From the NCBI GenBank assembly GCA_003533975.1, contig DQCL01000103.1, forward strand, positions 1,838-23,291: DNA of 21,454 nucleotides, read 5' to 3'. The translations under genes and the position numbers were made by a program. Source of the DNA: Octadecabacter sp. GTDB lineage: Bacteria > Pseudomonadota > Alphaproteobacteria > Rhodobacterales > Rhodobacteraceae. The notes below the pieces were generated by a model, which worked only from the letters and a program-made list of their open reading frames with translations, did not search any database and was not told where the DNA came from. Shown here one piece after another: positions 6,860 to 14,719 of this stretch. Each line of letters opens with the position of its first letter. Position 1 is the stretch's first letter.

Positions 6860-7990
6860 CTATCCGAGGTTCGCGAACTGCGCCTTTAAAAGCGCCTCAT
6901 CGTACTCGTCCTGCGCGGTGCTGTCATAGACGACGCCCCCGCCCACGTTCAGCTGCACAGATCCGTCTGCTCGATACATCAACGTGCGGATCGCAACGTT
7001 GAATTCCATTGCGCCATCCGGCGCGATCCATCCGATTGACCCGCAATAGGCGTCACGTGGCTGCGTTTCAATTTCAGCGATGATTTCCATCGCCCGCACC
7101 TTGGGTGCACCCGTAATTGACCCGCATGGAAACAGCGCCATGAACAGGTCTTTGATGTTGGTTCCGTCTACGACCTTGGACGTGATGGTCGATGTCATCT
7201 GATGTAAGGTCGCAAAACGTTGGACAGTGAACAGTTCTGGCACCTTCACACTGCCTATCTCAGACACGCGCGACATGTCGTTGCGTAGCAGATCAACAAT
7301 CATCAGGTTCTCAGCGCGGTTCTTCTCAGACGCTTGCAAACCATCGCGCAGCGCGTCGTCTTCGGCGGGTGTTTTCCCACGCGGGGCTGTGCCCTTCATC
7401 GGTTTCGTTTTCAGCTCACCATCTGAGGAGAGCTTGAAAAACAATTCAGGCGATCGCGACAGTAATGCTACGCCATCCAAATCCACCAACGCACCATGCG
7501 GCACAACTTGGCGCTGCTTTAACCCTGCATAAAGTACATCTGATGACGTGGTTGAACGTGTGGCGATCGGGAAAGTTAGGTTCACCTGATAGATATCGCC
7601 CGCACCGATGTAGTCATGCACGACGCTAAAGGCTTGCCCATACTTTTGCGCACTCCACTGCGGACTTAATTGGTCCAGCTCGGCAGGTGTTTCAATCACC
7701 TCAGCAGTCAGCGGTTGCGGCGCGTCGAAAACACCAAAGTGGATAAGCGGAACTTCACGGTTTTCCGGCAACAACTGTTCAAGCTTGTGCGACGTCAGGT
7801 ACCCGAACTCGTACGACACATATCCGGCAAGCCATTTCCCATCCGCTTGCGCCTGTTGCATCGCGGCAAAGGCCGCGTCGACCTCAGCGGGCGTATCAGC
7901 GCGAATAACATCACTTGGCTGCGAAAACTCCGCTCCATTCCCGCTTGGCCCTTTGTCAAAGACCACTCTTGATGGGCGATCCTGCGTCAA
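6860..7990 (-). CDS. pabB: Aminodeoxychorismate synthase component I
   Basis: Converts chorismate, with ammonia from a glutaminase partner, to 4-amino-4-deoxychorismate, the precursor of p-aminobenzoate and folate. The protein has 376 residues covering the chorismate-binding domain, with a shortened N-terminal part. 'KPMKGTAPRG' (196-205) supplies the Lys199 that marks PabB; anthranilate synthase has Ala there. 'GDIYQVNL' (131-138) and 'FPCGSITGAPK' (287-297) are also conserved. The only usable start is a TTG at 7990 that overlaps the stop of the preceding Dabb gene as TTGA, because a stop lies two codons upstream in frame. Neither pabC nor pabA is adjacent. No terminator is evident before tauA on the same strand. 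Confidence 0.92.
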   Translation of the reverse strand: MTQDRPSRVVFDKGPSGNGAEFSQPSDVIRADTPAEVDAAFAAMQQAQADGKWLAGYVSYEFGYLTSHKLEQLLPENREVPLIHFGVFDAPQPLTAEVIETPAELDQLSPQWSAQKYGQAFSVVHDYIGAGDIYQVNLTFPIATRSTTSSDVLYAGLKQRQVVPHGALVDLDGVALLSRSPELFFKLSSDGELKTKPMKGTAPRGKTPAEDDALRDGLQASEKNRAENLMIVDLLRNDMSRVSEIGSVKVPELFTVQRFATLHQMTSTITSKVVDGTNIKDLFMALFPCGSITGAPKVRAMEIIAEIETQPRDAYCGSIGWIAPDGAMEFNVAIRTLMYRADGSVQLNVGGGVVYDSTAQDEYDEALLKAQFANLG

Positions 7991-8280
7991 AAGTCAGCAG
8001 CGATCCGCATTTCGCGCAAGGGGCGCACTACGGCAATCGCGTCCTGATAGATCTGATGGGATTTGTAAGCCTGAAGTGCGGCGTCATCGACGAATTCAGC
8101 ATAGACAACAACATCAATTTCGCCGGACAGCGCATCAACTTGGCTGTTTTGAACGACCTCAAAAACGGACGCATACGGGATATCTGCCAACATCGAAAGC
8201 CCGTCAACAATCCGCGCAACGTCTGCCTTGTCCTTGGCACTAAAGAGGACAACGTGGCGAATGAATGTTCTGTCTGGCAT
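7987..8280 (-). CDS. Dabb-family (stress-responsive alpha/beta barrel) protein
   Basis: Small protein of 97 residues of the Dabb fold, a dimeric alpha/beta barrel. The sequence opens with the family hallmark 'IRHVVLFSAKD'. It continues with 'EIDVVVYAEFVDDAALQAYKSHQIYQDAI', of which the stretch VDDAALQAYKSHQIYQ is the typical helix, and ends 'RPLREMRIAADF'. I choose the ATG at 8280 because AGG lies 7 nt upstream; a TTG six codons earlier is a weaker option. Its stop overlaps the pabB start, so the two are translationally coupled. Biochemical role unknown. The link to pabB suggests, but does not show, a role near folate or chorismate metabolism. Confidence 0.85.
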   Translation of the reverse strand: MPDRTFIRHVVLFSAKDKADVARIVDGLSMLADIPYASVFEVVQNSQVDALSGEIDVVVYAEFVDDAALQAYKSHQIYQDAIAVVRPLREMRIAADF

Positions 8281-8514
8281 GGCGAAACCTGTTCTCAAAG
8301 GGCATCAATGGTTGGCGAACATGTGGCTTAGATGATGGGCGGTTTCAAGGTGTGACCGTGTGTTTGCAGCTGCGGGTCAACTATCGCTCAGCCTAATGAT
8401 GTACCGAAGCCCATAATCCGGCCCTTTCCTAAAACACTTCGAGCAGGGTCAACGCGAACGGCGCGAATGCTCAACGGGGAATAACCTGACCGTGGCAAGA
8501 CGTTGCCGCACCAC
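8281..8514. other. Non-coding gap upstream of the Dabb-pabB pair
   Basis: About 230 bp between the Dabb start and the NCS2-permease terminator. I see no convincing gene, RNA or strong promoter. A TTGACC hexamer on the minus strand (in the stretch CGCGTTGACC, near 8450) has only a weak -10 partner. The region should hold the promoter of Dabb-pabB. Confidence 0.4.
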
Positions 8515-8548
8515 AAAAAAAGAGCCCCCGCATCGCTGCGGAGGCCCT
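8515..8548 (-). terminator. Strong intrinsic terminator of the ureide/purine operon
   Basis: On the minus strand, AGGGCCTCCGCA pairs with TGCGGGGGCTCT (12 pairs, two G-T) around the loop GCGA. Seven T follow immediately. It starts 22 bp after the permease stop. Confidence 0.93.
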
Positions 8549-8570
8549 GTTGATTTAAGCTGTTCTTCGC

Positions 8571-9893
8571 TTAGGAAGCGACTTCGTCTTCATGTGGAAG
8601 AACCAGGTTCAGGACCACAGCCATCAAAGCTGTCGGCGCAACAGCGGATGTTGCCAAAACCTTCAGCGTAGCAGGCAGGTACTGAACAGCCGTTGGCACA
8701 AGGTTCAGACCCAGACCAAAGGCGAGCGAGACTGCGATGATAACCATGTTACGACGGCTCATCTGAACCTCAGACAGCATGTTAAGACCAGCAGCAGCGA
8801 CCATACCAAACATCACAATCACACCGCCGCCAAGAACGGGCAGTGGCATAGATGCGATGACAGCGCCGATTTTTGGCATCAAGCCACAGACGATCATGAT
8901 CAGACCAGCGATTGTCACAACGTGGCGCGACATAATGCCTGTCATACCAACGATACCGACGTTTTGGCTGAAGGATGTGTTTGGCAAACCACCGAACACG
9001 CCTGCAATTGCGGTTCCAAGACCGTCAGCGTAGGTCGCACCAGCAACTTCTTCGTCTGTTGCATCACGCGCAGCGCCTGCTTTTGCAGTCGCGGATACGT
9101 CGCCAACAGTTTCAATTGCAGACACGATGGACACGATTGTCACCGCGATAACAGCCCCAAGGTTGAACTCAAACCCATATGGCAGCGGCTTGATTGGAGT
9201 GATCCAAGACGCACCTGACACGGCACCGAAGTTGACCATGCCCAGCGCGAACGCCAATGCATAACCCGCCAAAAGACCGATCAGAATCGAGGCGTTAGAC
9301 AGCGTGCCTTTGGTGAAGAACTTCAGCAGCAAGGACACGACGATCACCGTCAAAGCAACTGCCCAGTGCTTAAGGGAGCCGAAGCTTTCAGCTTCCATTT
9401 GGAATGACGCTGCACCACCCGCTGCGTACTTGATCGCAACTGGAATGAGATACAGACCAATCGCAAGGATCACGAGACCCGTCACGAGAGGTGGGAACAA
9501 CCAACGCAACTGCTTGATCACAGCGCCCAACGCGAAGTGGATCATACCGCCAATGATACAAGCCGTCAGTGCGACGCTCAGGCCCATTGTGGCTGCGATG
9601 CCGGCAAGCACACCAACAAACGCAAAAGATGTACCCTGCATGATCGGCAAACGCGCACCAATCGGGCCTATGCCGATAGTTTGAAAGAGTGTCGCGACAC
9701 CCGCAAACAGCATCGCCATTTGAATCAGGTAAATTTGCTCTGGCCCGCCAAACGCAAGGCCAGCTGCCCCTGCGACGATGATGGATGGCGTCACGTTTGA
9801 GGCGAACATCGCCAGCACGTGTTGAAGTCCAAGCGGTACCGCCTGCGCCAACGGCGGCGTCACGTTTGGATCTGAATAAGCTGTATCTGTCAT
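8571..9893 (-). CDS. NCS2-family purine (probably urate/xanthine) permease
   Basis: Inner-membrane, proton-coupled nucleobase importer of 440 residues with many hydrophobic helices. The NCS2/NAT signature 'QNVGIVGMTG' (310-319) fits the Q-N-x-G-x4-T-G form seen in urate/xanthine carriers. The 'QH' of helix 1 (24-25) and Glu261 in 'AIETVGD' are present. The ATG at 9893 is preferred: AGGGA lies 7 nt upstream, whereas extension to 9986 would run back into the end of allA and add an atypical basic leader. It is the last gene of the puuE/uraD-allA operon, so urate or a related ureide precursor is the likely substrate (UacT-like), but xanthine cannot be excluded. Confidence 0.88.
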   Translation of the reverse strand: MTDTAYSDPNVTPPLAQAVPLGLQHVLAMFASNVTPSIIVAGAAGLAFGGPEQIYLIQMAMLFAGVATLFQTIGIGPIGARLPIMQGTSFAFVGVLAGIAATMGLSVALTACIIGGMIHFALGAVIKQLRWLFPPLVTGLVILAIGLYLIPVAIKYAAGGAASFQMEAESFGSLKHWAVALTVIVVSLLLKFFTKGTLSNASILIGLLAGYALAFALGMVNFGAVSGASWITPIKPLPYGFEFNLGAVIAVTIVSIVSAIETVGDVSATAKAGAARDATDEEVAGATYADGLGTAIAGVFGGLPNTSFSQNVGIVGMTGIMSRHVVTIAGLIMIVCGLMPKIGAVIASMPLPVLGGGVIVMFGMVAAAGLNMLSEVQMSRRNMVIIAVSLAFGLGLNLVPTAVQYLPATLKVLATSAVAPTALMAVVLNLVLPHEDEVAS

Positions 9894-9952
9894 TGTTATT
9901 GTCCCTTTTATTTCCCTAGAGTTAGTTTTGACCCTTCTTGCGCGGGCTTCGT

Positions 9953-10435
9953 CTATGGCTCGATGATGACTGGACCGTCGAACCAATGTTCTTGTAAATT
10001 CTCACCCGAACCAATCCTATCGACCACAGCAAAGAGGCCGGGGGATGTAAGCGGGGTACACACTCCATGCCATATGTTGCGGTGAAAATTGATCGCCTGT
10101 CCAGATTTTGTGATGAATGCTTGCGGATTACCCGGCACACCGTTGTTATCTTGCGCCACTATTACGAGGAACGAATGCTCGGTCATCGGGATGAACGCTT
10201 GGCTGCCATCAGGATGACGTTCCATCATCTTTAACGTGTACGGAAGGTTGCGTGGTTGCGCGTTAAACAGGCTAATGCCCGCCTTACCGTCAGTGAAATC
10301 AAGCTCCGCGCGATCATGAAACCGCCCACACAAACCCTGATTGATGATCTTGTCTGCCTCACCCGTGCAGTCCAGCACGTCGCCAAACGGGGCGAAGGCG
10401 TCTGCGGTTAGTGGGTGCGCTTTGACGTGGCTCAT
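9953..10435 (-). CDS. allA: Ureidoglycolate lyase
   Basis: Cleaves ureidoglycolate to glyoxylate and urea, the last step of allantoin breakdown. The 160-residue protein has the normal family length. It contains 'MMERHPDGSQAFIPM' and 'INFHRNIWHGVCTPL', which correspond to the conserved AllA cupin-like core. The ATG overlaps the stop of the upstream puuE/uraD gene as ATGA, and the permease follows after 59 bp. Despite the symbol, this is the AllA fold and not allantoinase. Urea produced here would be used by a urease encoded elsewhere. Confidence 0.9.
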   Translation of the reverse strand: MSHVKAHPLTADAFAPFGDVLDCTGEADKIINQGLCGRFHDRAELDFTDGKAGISLFNAQPRNLPYTLKMMERHPDGSQAFIPMTEHSFLVIVAQDNNGVPGNPQAFITKSGQAINFHRNIWHGVCTPLTSPGLFAVVDRIGSGENLQEHWFDGPVIIEP

Positions 10436-11838
10436 GCGAAGTGATCCAACAGGCGGTGCTCAGCGATGCGTTCAACTTGCTTACAAGCGGTGAGAAATTC
10501 AGTTTCGGTGTCATGTTCAATGCGCGTGTAGAACGCAGCCAAAATGCTGGCCTTATCATTGTCACGTACGGCTATAATAAAGGGGAAGCCGTGCTTTTCA
10601 ACGTATTGGGTGTTGAGTGCCTGAAACGTCTCGCGTTCTTCGTCGGTCAACGCATCCAGCCCAGCGCCCGCCTGTTCAGATGTACTTTCGGCTGTGAGGC
10701 GACCAGCGGCGGCAAGCTTACCCGCCAAATCAGGGTGCGCGATCAAAACGCTAAGACGTTCGTCACGGCTGGCGCTACGAAACATCCGGCAAAGCGCAGA
10801 GTGAACGCCGGTGGCGCTGTCGTGCGTTACACCAAGGCCCAGCGCATAGGCACGTTCTGCAATCCACGGTGAGTGTTCAAAGATACTACCAAAAGCCGTC
10901 ACGAAGTCTGCTGCTTCCATCTGGCTCGGACGCGCCCAACGTTTCGCCGGGTTTTGCGCGGCCCAATGGTCTGCAATTTCTTCACGGGTCGCGAACCAAA
11001 CACCTTCATGGCCGTTGGCGTAGGTGATGAAATCTTGCAGGGCTTGTGCGCGGCCCGGACGCCCAACAAGTCGGCAATGCAGACCGAGCGACATCATCCG
11101 CCCGCCTTCCGCGTAAAGCACATCAAACGTGGACTTCAGATAGTCAAAGAACTGCGTACCAGAGTTGAAACCCTGCGGCGTGGCAAACCGCATATCGTTA
11201 CAGTCCAATGTATAAGGGACAATCAACTGGTCCTGCTCGCCGAACTCTAACCAGTATGGAACGTCATCGGCGTAACTGTCTGCGATATACTTGAAGCCAC
11301 CCTCTTCGGCGGCCAAACGGATCGTGTTTGCGCTCGAACGCCCTGTGTACCACCCCGTTGGGCGAGTACCGATAATCTCGGTGTGCAACCGAACTGCCTC
11401 GGCGATCTGCGCACGTTCCTCGGCCTCGGGCATGTCTTTATGCTCGACCCATTTCAAACCATGCGACGCGACTTCCCAGCCTGCCTCAAGCATGGCCTTC
11501 AGCTGCTCGGGTGCACGGGCGAGCGCCGTTGCAACGCCGTAAACAGTTATTGGTAAGTGGCTCAGGATACGGTGAAGACGCCAAAAACCTGCCCGCGCAC
11601 CATATTCATAGATTGATTCCATGTTGGCATGGCGTTGCCCCGGCCACGCAGCTGCACCGACGATCTCGGACAAAAACGCCTCTGACGCGGCATCCCCGTG
11701 GAGGATGTTGTTCTCTCCGCCTTCTTCATAATTAAGTACAATTTGCACTGCGATACGTGCATCGCCCGGCCAATTCGCAATTGGTGGTGTCGCGCCGTAA
11801 CCCGTAAGGTCGCGCGGATATGCAGATTTATCGGTCAT
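10432..11838 (-). CDS. puuE: Fused allantoinase (PuuE type) / OHCU decarboxylase
   Basis: Bifunctional cytoplasmic enzyme of 468 residues. Residues about 1-300 form a polysaccharide-deacetylase-like PuuE domain that opens allantoin to allantoate: 'VQIVLNYEEGGE' at 31-42, 'GWEVASHGLKW' at 120-130, 'MMSLGLHCRLVGRPGR' at 248-263. Residues about 306-468 are an OHCU decarboxylase (UraD) domain that makes S-allantoin: 'AHPDLAGK' with His368, 'TSEQAGAGLD' with Glu388, and 'HGFPFIIAVR' at 416-425. The two domains catalyse consecutive steps, so the fusion may pass allantoin on directly. It is first in the operon. GGGG upstream of the ATG is the ribosome-binding site. Both active-site sets look intact. 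Confidence 0.92.
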   Translation of the reverse strand: MTDKSAYPRDLTGYGATPPIANWPGDARIAVQIVLNYEEGGENNILHGDAASEAFLSEIVGAAAWPGQRHANMESIYEYGARAGFWRLHRILSHLPITVYGVATALARAPEQLKAMLEAGWEVASHGLKWVEHKDMPEAEERAQIAEAVRLHTEIIGTRPTGWYTGRSSANTIRLAAEEGGFKYIADSYADDVPYWLEFGEQDQLIVPYTLDCNDMRFATPQGFNSGTQFFDYLKSTFDVLYAEGGRMMSLGLHCRLVGRPGRAQALQDFITYANGHEGVWFATREEIADHWAAQNPAKRWARPSQMEAADFVTAFGSIFEHSPWIAERAYALGLGVTHDSATGVHSALCRMFRSASRDERLSVLIAHPDLAGKLAAAGRLTAESTSEQAGAGLDALTDEERETFQALNTQYVEKHGFPFIIAVRDNDKASILAAFYTRIEHDTETEFLTACKQVERIAEHRLLDHFA

Positions 11839-11849
11839 TGGTGCCCCTA

Positions 11850-11877
11850 TTTCTTAATTGGATGTTAATCTAAGAAA
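11850..11877. promoter_or_regulatory. Inverted repeat upstream of puuE, possible operator
   Basis: TTTCTTA (11850-11856) and TAAGAAA (11871-11877) are exact reverse complements with a 14-nt spacer. The site lies 12-39 nt upstream of the puuE/uraD ATG, next to its ribosome-binding site. It could be an operator for a purine-catabolism regulator; no regulator gene is nearby. Confidence 0.35.
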
Positions 11878-11981
11878 ACCGCAGCATTATCAAGAAATTC
11901 CTGAAAGACTCTTTCGTGACCCTTGTTTGCACCGCGGCTAACGGCCCGTGGTGTCGACATTTTCAACGTACTCGTTTTTTA

Positions 11982-11998
11982 TTGCGAATAATTCGCAA
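11982..11998. promoter_or_regulatory. Mur/Fur-family box upstream of sitA
   Basis: TTGCGAATAATTCGCAA is a perfect palindrome of 8-bp arms around a central A. It resembles the manganese-responsive Mur (Fur-family) boxes that precede sitA in alphaproteobacteria. It ends 62 bp before the sitA ATG and 5 bp before a TTGACT hexamer. The palindrome is seen directly; repression by Mur with Mn(II) is inferred. Confidence 0.75.
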
Positions 11999-12003
11999 CT
12001 ACA

Positions 12004-12031
12004 TTGACTTCCCGTCCCCAGCGCCCATAAC
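12004..12031 (+). promoter_or_regulatory. Candidate sitA promoter
   Basis: TTGACT (12004-12009) and CATAAC (12026-12031) are separated by 16 bp and match the sigma-70 hexamers at 5 of 6 and 4 of 6 positions. The Mur-like palindrome lies immediately upstream. The transcription start has not been mapped. Confidence 0.4.
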
Positions 12032-12060
12032 TCAGGGTGAAACCCATTGGAGACATAAGC

Positions 12061-12978
12061 ATGTCCTCGCGTACCCTAATTGTAACCGCGGTTCTCATCT
12101 TAGGTGTGATCGCCGCCGTTCTTTTCGGCCGCTCAGCATCTAGCCCAGCGGCGCAAACCCCTGAATTCAAGGTCGTGACAACCTTCACGGTAATCGCTGA
12201 CATGGCCCGGAACGTCGCTGGTGACGCGGCAACTGTTGAATCCATCACCCGTGCTGGCGCTGAAATTCACGGTTACCAACCGACGCCGCAAGACCTTGTT
12301 CGCGCGTCCGGTGCTGACCTGATCCTTTGGAACGGTATGAACCTTGAACTCTGGTTTGAGCAATTCATCGGCAACCTTGGCGACGTCCCATCCGCAACGA
12401 TCTCTGAGGGGATTGAAACGATATCCATTGCGGCGGGAAGCTATGAAGGCCTACCCAACCCACATGCTTGGATGGGCTTGGGTAATGCATTGGTCTATAT
12501 CGACAACATTCAAGCAGCGATGTCTGAACATGATCCGGAAAACGCCGCAATCTACGCTGCAAACGCGACTGCTTATAAAGCCGAAATTACGGACGCGATC
12601 GCTCCATTGCGCGAGCATATCCTTGCGATCCCTGAAAGTGAGCGCTGGCTTGTGACCTGCGAAGGCGCATTTAGCTACATCGCGCGGGACTTTGGATTGA
12701 AGGAAGCCTACCTCTGGCCGATGAACGCCGACCAAACAGGCACGCCGCAACAGGTGCGCAACGTCATTGATACCGTGCGCGAAAATAATGTCCGTGCTGT
12801 GTTTTGTGAAAGCACAGTCAATACTGACCCCGCCGAACAGGTCGCCCGTGAAACCGGTGCGCGCTACGGAGGCGTTCTATATGTGGACTCGCTATCGCTC
12901 GAGGGTGGCCCTGTACCGACCTATCTAGACCTTCTGCGCGTCACGACTGAAACAATCGTTGAGGGGCTGACACAATGA
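12061..12978 (+). CDS. sitA: Manganese/iron ABC transporter substrate-binding protein
   Basis: Periplasmic metal-binding protein of the cluster A-I family that delivers Mn(II), possibly also Fe(II), to SitBCD. The ATG at 12061 starts 'MSSRTLIVTAVLILGVIAAV', an uncleaved anchor or signal segment, with GGAG about 9 nt upstream. An ATG eight codons earlier lacks this support. This gives 305 residues. Likely metal ligands are His70 ('EIHGYQPTP'), His135 ('NPHAWM'), Glu201 ('VTCEGAFSY') and Asp277 ('YVDSLS'). The Glu at the third position fits the manganese/iron branch rather than the zinc (ZnuA) branch. Its stop overlaps the sitB start (ATGA). Expression is probably repressed by Mur with manganese. 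Confidence 0.93.
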   Translation: MSSRTLIVTAVLILGVIAAVLFGRSASSPAAQTPEFKVVTTFTVIADMARNVAGDAATVESITRAGAEIHGYQPTPQDLVRASGADLILWNGMNLELWFEQFIGNLGDVPSATISEGIETISIAAGSYEGLPNPHAWMGLGNALVYIDNIQAAMSEHDPENAAIYAANATAYKAEITDAIAPLREHILAIPESERWLVTCEGAFSYIARDFGLKEAYLWPMNADQTGTPQQVRNVIDTVRENNVRAVFCESTVNTDPAEQVARETGARYGGVLYVDSLSLEGGPVPTYLDLLRVTTETIVEGLTQ

Positions 12979-13871
12979 ACTTACCGCCCCCAGCAGAGCA
13001 CCAAACGTCAAAAAACCAAGCGGGCCTGTATGCTGACGGGTTGACCGTGACCTACCGCAACGGTGTTACAGCGCTAAAAGACGCGAGCTTTGCCATTCCG
13101 CGCGGCACGATCGCTGCATTGGTCGGAGTGAATGGCGCGGGGAAATCGACGCTGTTCAAAGCAATCATGGGGTTCTTGCCCGCTGCGGCTGGTGAAATCG
13201 GCGTGTTGGGTCAAACCGTTCACCAAGCGATCAAAGCAGGCATTGTCGCTTATGTTCCGCAGGCCGAAGAGGTCGATTGGTCTTTTCCGGTATTGGTTGA
13301 AGACGTTGTGATGATGGGGCGCTATGGGCATATGGGCCTGTTGCGCCGCCCCAAATCCGCCGATCATGAAGCCGTTGCAAATGCGTTGGCCCGTGTTGGC
13401 ATGACCGACTTTGCGGACCGCCAGATCGGGGAACTTTCCGGCGGGCAACGCAAACGCGTGTTTCTTGCACGCGCACTTGCGCAAAACGGCCAAGTCATCC
13501 TTCTGGATGAACCGTTTACCGGCGTCGATGTGCAAACTGAAGAAGCCATTATCACCCTTCTGCGTGAGTTGCGCGATGAGGGTCGCGTGATGCTCGTCTC
13601 CACCCATAACCTCGGGTCGGTTCCTGAATTTTGCGACCAAACCGTGCTGGTCAAGGCGACCGTGTTGAACTTTGGGCCGACCGAGGAAGTCTTTACGAAA
13701 GACAACCTCGAGGCCGCGTTCGGAGGCGTGTTGCGCCACTTCGTTCTGGGCGGTGATGATCTACATGACGATGACGATGAGCGTAAAGTGACGATCCTTA
13801 CGGACGACGAACGCCCGTTTGTTATCTACGACGACCAAACAAAGACCCGCCCAGAGCAGGACGGAAAATGA
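12975..13871 (+). CDS. sitB: Manganese/iron ABC transporter ATP-binding protein
   Basis: Cytoplasmic ATPase of the SitABCD importer, 298 residues. Walker A is 'GVNGAGKST' (51-59), the signature is 'LSGGQ' (154-158), Walker B is 'VILLDEP' (174-180) and the H-loop is His211. After the ATPase core there is a 40-residue acidic tail starting 'GGDDLHDDDDERKVTIL', of unknown role; it could be a regulatory or metal-sensing tail. Its start overlaps the sitA stop and its stop overlaps the sitC start, each by 4 nt, so translation is coupled. Confidence 0.93.
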   Translation: MNLPPPAEHQTSKNQAGLYADGLTVTYRNGVTALKDASFAIPRGTIAALVGVNGAGKSTLFKAIMGFLPAAAGEIGVLGQTVHQAIKAGIVAYVPQAEEVDWSFPVLVEDVVMMGRYGHMGLLRRPKSADHEAVANALARVGMTDFADRQIGELSGGQRKRVFLARALAQNGQVILLDEPFTGVDVQTEEAIITLLRELRDEGRVMLVSTHNLGSVPEFCDQTVLVKATVLNFGPTEEVFTKDNLEAAFGGVLRHFVLGGDDLHDDDDERKVTILTDDERPFVIYDDQTKTRPEQDGK

Positions 13872-14719
13872 CCTACCTGCTAGAACCCTTCACTTACACG
13901 TTCATGCTCAACGCGATGTTCGTGTCGGCGCTTGTGGGGGCGGTCTGCGCATTTTTGTCCTGCTATCTGATGCTGAAAGGCTGGTCGCTGATCGGGGACG
14001 CGCTGTCCCACTCTATCGTGCCCGGCGTCGCAGGCGCTTACATGCTCGGTCTGCCCTTTGCACTTGGCGCGTTTCTGTCTGGCGGTTTGGCCGCGTCCGC
14101 GATGTTGTTCCTCAACCAACGGACGGGGCTGAAGGAAGACGCCATCATCGGGCTGATCTTCACCAGTTTCTTTGGACTGGGTCTGTTCATGGTCTCCGTC
14201 TCTCCGGTCGCGGTGGACGTGCAAACCATCATCCTCGGAAATATCCTCGCGATCACACCGTCTGACACGATCCAACTGGCGATCATCGGCGTGGTTTGCC
14301 TCGTAGTCCTGTTGGTAAAATGGAAAGACCTCATGGTTGCGTTCTTTGATGAGAACCATGCGCGTTCCATCGGACTTCGCCCCGAACGTTTGCGGTTCAT
14401 GTTTTTCGTGCTTCTTTCAGCGGCCTGCGTTGCAGCGTTGCAAACGGTGGGTGCCTTCCTTGTGATCGCAATGGTCATCACCCCCGGTGCAACAGCCTAT
14501 TTACTGACCGACCGTTTCCCACGTTTACTGGTCATTTCTGTCGCCATCGGTTCGCTCTCGAGCTTCACGGGCGCGTATATTTCCTACTTTCTGAACGGTG
14601 CGACCGGCGGGGTTATAATCTGCCTGCAAACGGCACTATTCGTTTTGGCCTTCTTTTTCGCACCCAAGCACGGCCTGATCGCAAACCGTCGTCGCGCAGC
14701 GGAGGCGTTAAGAGCATGA
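13868..14719 (+). CDS. sitC: Manganese/iron ABC transporter permease (first)
   Basis: Inner-membrane permease of the ABC-3 family, 283 residues, with about eight hydrophobic segments. Conserved features include 'LKGWSLIGDALSHSIVPG' near the N-terminus and 'VGAFLVIAMVITPGATAYLL' in the C-terminal third, both typical of SitC/MntB-type subunits. It pairs with SitD to form the membrane channel. The start overlaps the sitB stop and the stop overlaps the sitD start, each by 4 nt. Confidence 0.93.
   Translation: MTYLLEPFTYTFMLNAMFVSALVGAVCAFLSCYLMLKGWSLIGDALSHSIVPGVAGAYMLGLPFALGAFLSGGLAASAMLFLNQRTGLKEDAIIGLIFTSFFGLGLFMVSVSPVAVDVQTIILGNILAITPSDTIQLAIIGVVCLVVLLVKWKDLMVAFFDENHARSIGLRPERLRFMFFVLLSAACVAALQTVGAFLVIAMVITPGATAYLLTDRFPRLLVISVAIGSLSSFTGAYISYFLNGATGGVIICLQTALFVLAFFFAPKHGLIANRRRAAEALRA

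Noticed and set aside
8281..8514. Small RNA or short gene in the gap before the Dabb gene
   Set aside because: I found no convincing stem-loop, start with ribosome-binding site, or tRNA-like element; GGCAA-GACG-TTGCC is only a 5-bp stem.
8592..9218. Plus-strand open frame opposite the NCS2 permease
   Set aside because: Its composition is rich in His, Cys, Asn and Asp with no hydrophobic pattern or motif, and it lies antisense to a well-conserved transporter.
9894..9986. N-terminal extension of the NCS2 permease to 9986
   Set aside because: It overlaps the end of allA and adds a basic leader unlike the family. The ATG at 9893 has AGGGA at good spacing.
12037..12060. sitA start at the ATG at 12037
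   Set aside because: GGAG lies just before the ATG at 12061, which begins the hydrophobic N-terminal segment directly.
13074..13739. Minus-strand open frame of 221 codons opposite sitB
   Set aside because: It lies antisense to an intact ATPase with all motifs, has no domain, and its composition is what the reverse frame of sitB would give.
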